Shown one piece after another: positions 61,538 through 64,000 of a stretch of DNA of 64,000 nucleotides (position 1 is its first letter; each line of letters starts with the position of its first letter). This DNA comes from Prorocentrum cordatum (taxonomy: Eukaryota > Sar > Dinophyceae > Prorocentrales > Prorocentraceae), in the NCBI GenBank assembly GCA_963575745.1, contig CAUYUJ010003397.1:5001-69000 (forward strand), in the 5' to 3' direction. The position numbers were made by a program, and so were the translations under genes. The notes below the pieces were generated by a model. The model was not told where the DNA came from, did no database searches, and saw nothing but the letters and a program-made list of their open reading frames with translations.

Positions 61538-62005
61538 CTAGATACGCGCGAGGTCACCGGGAATAATCTGCCGACCCTGTCGGCGCGTGGAAGACGCTGT
61601 TCCGTTTGACTCAACATCGTCGCCCATGGGCGCCGCTCCTAGACCCCGGGGCCGTCAGGAACGACTCAGGATGAAAGGGTGCCCCCAGGGAATGTGTTGG
61701 GTCTCCCAGATACCACCAGGGACCTCGTATTGAAAATCCGAGTTGTGCTGGCGCGCGGGCCAGCCAGGCCAGGGGCGACTTCTTGATCCTCCTCATGCTC
61801 GTCCTCCTCCCCGTCGTCCTGATCCCCCATCTCCTCTTCCCCCCTGTCAGGCCGAGCCGAATCAGCGCGCGGTCTGGCCGATTCGAGGACGAAGAATAGG
61901 AGAGAGAGAGATAGAAAGAGAGAGAGGTGGAGGGAAACCAGCAGGACGAAAAGGGAAGGAGACACCATGCACGCAATTCAATCGCGCGTCGCACACCATA
62001 TATCA

Positions 62006-62167
62006 GGCGATCGCAAACATGGATTGAGGGGGCGTGGATTAGCGACGGGTCCTGTTCCCATGCGGATTTCTGCCGCCAAACGAGGCGGAACCGGCCGCAT
62101 TTTGGGGAGGGCATCTCCCCCGATCCATGGATTTGGCGACCGCGCGCTAATCCATGTTTGCGCGCCC
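62006..62167. mobile_element. Family F10 element, copy 2
   Basis: GGCGATCGCAAACATGGATT at the left, AATCCATGTTTGCGCGCC at the right, with CGATCCATGGATTTGGCGAC as in copy 1. It lacks the 27-bp insertion near the right end seen in copy 1. Confidence 0.78.
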
Positions 62168-62327
62168 AGGAATGTAAACTGGCCCGCACAATGCGACGAC
62201 GACGACAACGGTGATAATGGCGGTGACGGTGACGACAACGACGTTAACAACGCTTTCTTCGCGCCCCTGGTGCGGCTCGGGATTCCGGCTCACAAGCATT
62301 CGGACCCCAATGGAATGCTCGCAGGCC

Positions 62328-62900
62328 GTTCTCCTCCTCCTCCTCCTCCCCCTCCTCCTCCTCCTCCTCCTCCTCCTCCTCCTCCTCCTCCTCCTCCTCC
62401 TCCTCCTCCTCCTCTCCTCTTCCTCCCCTTCGTCCTCCTCTGCCTCTGCCTCCTCATCCTCCTGCTCTCTGTCTCTCCGTTTCTCTCTCTCCCTCTCTCA
62501 TTTTCCTTCTCTTTTTGCCTCATCCTCCTGTTCCTCCTCCCACGCATGTAGTTTTCTTCATGCCGCCTCCTCCTCCTCATCCTGCCTCCTCCTCCTCCTC
62601 CTCCTCCTCCTCCTCCTCCTCCTTCCCCTCCTCCCCATTCTCGTCCCTTCCTCCTACTCTTCACGCCTCCTCCTCCATCCTCCTCATCCTGCCTCCTCCT
62701 CCTCCTCCTCCTCCTCCTCCTCCCCTTCTCGCCTGCGCCCCCCTCCTCTCGTGCCGCTGCTCCCGCCTTCCTGCCTCCTCCTCTTCCTCCTCCTGCCTCC
62801 TCGTCCTCCTCGTCCACCGCTTCCCCGCTCGTCCCTCCTCCTCCTCCTCCTCCTCCTCCTCCTCCTCCTCCTCCTCCTGCTCCTCCCCCCCTCTCCTCCT
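62328..62900. repeat. (CCT)n array, 0.57 kb
   Basis: TCC/CCT triplets in three main runs separated by C/T-rich sequence. Plus-strand pyrimidines. It ends shortly before a GAGGAGGCTCCCGAAACTCG stretch that is open for about 60 codons and unidentified. Confidence 0.92.
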
Positions 62901-63269
62901 CTTACGGAGGAGGCTCCCGAAACTCGCGTGGGGTCTCCCACGACGACTCGTACCACCAATCCGCTAACCTACTGGGCCCCGGAGGTCGTGCCGCACCAGC
63001 CCGAGCGGGCGCAACGACCGCCCCGAGACAACCCAAGAGGGCCTCCAGACGCCAAAGGTGACCGGCCGCGGCACGTAATCCATTATACGGTACGTTGGGA
63101 ACTTCTGGGGCCTTCGAAATTGAAACCATTGTCAGTGCCTACGTCAGCTCGTCTCGTCGTCGTTCTCGTCCTCCGCTTCCTCCTGCTGCTGTTCATCGTC
63201 GCTCTTTCTCCACGCGTGGGGATTGTCCAGTCTGCTTAAGTCTTACATCTTTCAACAGGTAAAGCATGC

Positions 63270-63650
63270 TGGATATTGAGGAGGAGAACCTCGATGACGA
63301 AGAGGAGGGGGGGAGGGGAAAAAAGGAGTCCAGAGCAAGGAGCTGGAGGGAAGAGGACAAATGAGGAGGAGGAGAAGTACGAGGAGGAGGGAGGAGGAGG
63401 AGGAGGAGGAGGAGGAGGAGGAGGAGGAGGAGGAGGAGGAGGGGCGACGGAGCGGAGTGATCAGTGTGGAGGAGGAGGAGGAGGAGGAGGAGGAGGAGGA
63501 GGAGGAGGAGGAGGAGCAGTAGAGGAAGATGGTGATTGAAGAGGATGGCTGAGCTGAGCAGAAGGAGGAGGCGGAGGAGGAGGAGGACGGCGATGAAAAG
63601 GATGATGAGGAGGAAGGGGAGGCGGGAACGGGAGCAGGGACCGCTGGATG
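63270..63650. repeat. (GGA)n array
   Basis: GGA/GAG triplets in two main runs. It follows TCTTTCAACAG-GTAAAG, a sequence that could be read as acceptor or donor. Confidence 0.9.
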
Positions 63651-63779
63651 ATAACACATCGGCTTTCAAACATCCAGAGTATCCATATCCAGCTGGCCAC
63701 GACATGTCCTCCACCGATCCAGCGCATCATTCGGAGTGTTGATTGTTCGATAGAGGGCGCTGGAGGTCGTCACGTGTGA

Positions 63780-63960
63780 TACCTCTTTGGAGCGGTTTAG
63801 GTACCTCTTGGGGGGCCTGTTGGGGCCTTTTGCCAACGTATCGGGGACGCCCCAGGGGCACTTGGATACCTCCCTGGGCGCTCTGAGGGCGCTCTGGAAC
63901 TGTCCGGGCGCCCTTCCATCAGTCCGTCTTGGGAGAGCTCTCTGGCTCGTCGTGGCCCTC
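63780..63960 (+). repeat. CTTGGG satellite fragment at the window end
   Basis: CTCTTGGGGGGCCTG and GCGCTCTGAGGGCGCTCTGG units; short and diverged. Confidence 0.45.
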
Positions 63961-64000
63961 TCCGGGGACGTCGAGGCCTCGCCGGCGAGGCCCCGCAACC

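Noticed and set aside
1-64000. tRNA, rRNA, telomeric repeats, CRISPR arrays, bacterial promoters or operons
   Set aside because: None was recognised on reading. The repeats found are tandem or foldback eukaryotic repeats without CRISPR-like spacer regularity, although a tRNA search was not run.

Overview
The window looks like nuclear DNA of a core dinoflagellate (Prorocentrum, Polarella or Symbiodiniaceae type). It is GC-rich, full of simple-sequence arrays (GGA/TCC, GTC/GAC, GAT/ATC, GTT, TGTA/TGCA) and packed with short inverted-repeat elements. It carries two large retrotransposons whose proteins have the sequence style I associate with dinoflagellates. Stretches resembling the dinoflagellate spliced leader (SL) sit at one retrotransposon's 5' end and in the other's terminal repeats. 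I found no rRNA, tRNA, CRISPR array, bacterial operon or intact host gene.

Layout. 0-9 kb: foldback elements, GAC/GGA/GTT/GTC/ATC/GAT arrays, then a 101-bp minisatellite (7.6-8.9 kb). 9-17.5 kb: a cluster of foldback/MITE elements, a 1.16-kb TGTA/TGCA array and dispersed repeat pairs. 17.56-24.21 kb: a tyrosine-recombinase (YR) retrotransposon with split direct repeats in the order A1-genes-B1-A2-B2. It encodes a Cys-rich membrane protein, a Gag-like protein, RT-RNase H, a YR and, last, a cytosine-methyltransferase-like domain. 24.9-33.2 kb: a satellite block interrupted by a full-length LINE (26088-32876) with a perfect 14-bp target-site duplication. The LINE has ORF1, an APE-type endonuclease, RT, a CCHC-like segment and RNase H. 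34.8-36.2 kb: the best host-gene candidate, on the minus strand, with two apparent frameshifts and a GTAAGT donor. 36.4-47 kb: a second satellite block, a 1.3-kb GGA array, exon-like islands and minisatellites. 47-64 kb: further MITEs, a 1.56-kb foldback element, CTTGGG satellite monomers and large TCC/GGA arrays.

How it fits together. Nearly everything recognisable is mobile or repetitive. The two retrotransposons have lost open frames, but their boundaries are still sharp: A repeats identical, B repeats differing at one position, and a perfect TSD in the LINE. At least a dozen inverted-repeat families of 120-210 bp are present. The most abundant has nine copies with TA at many junctions, which suggests TA-targeting Tc1/mariner (Stowaway-like) MITEs. 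Host coding sequence, where it exists, appears as short islands of high third-position GC next to TCC/GGA arrays. In several cases the array lies where the polypyrimidine tract of a 3' splice site would be.

All identifications come from reading the sequence and from memory of the families; no search or alignment program was run. Repeat boundaries are good to a few bases where flanks are given and to tens of bases elsewhere.
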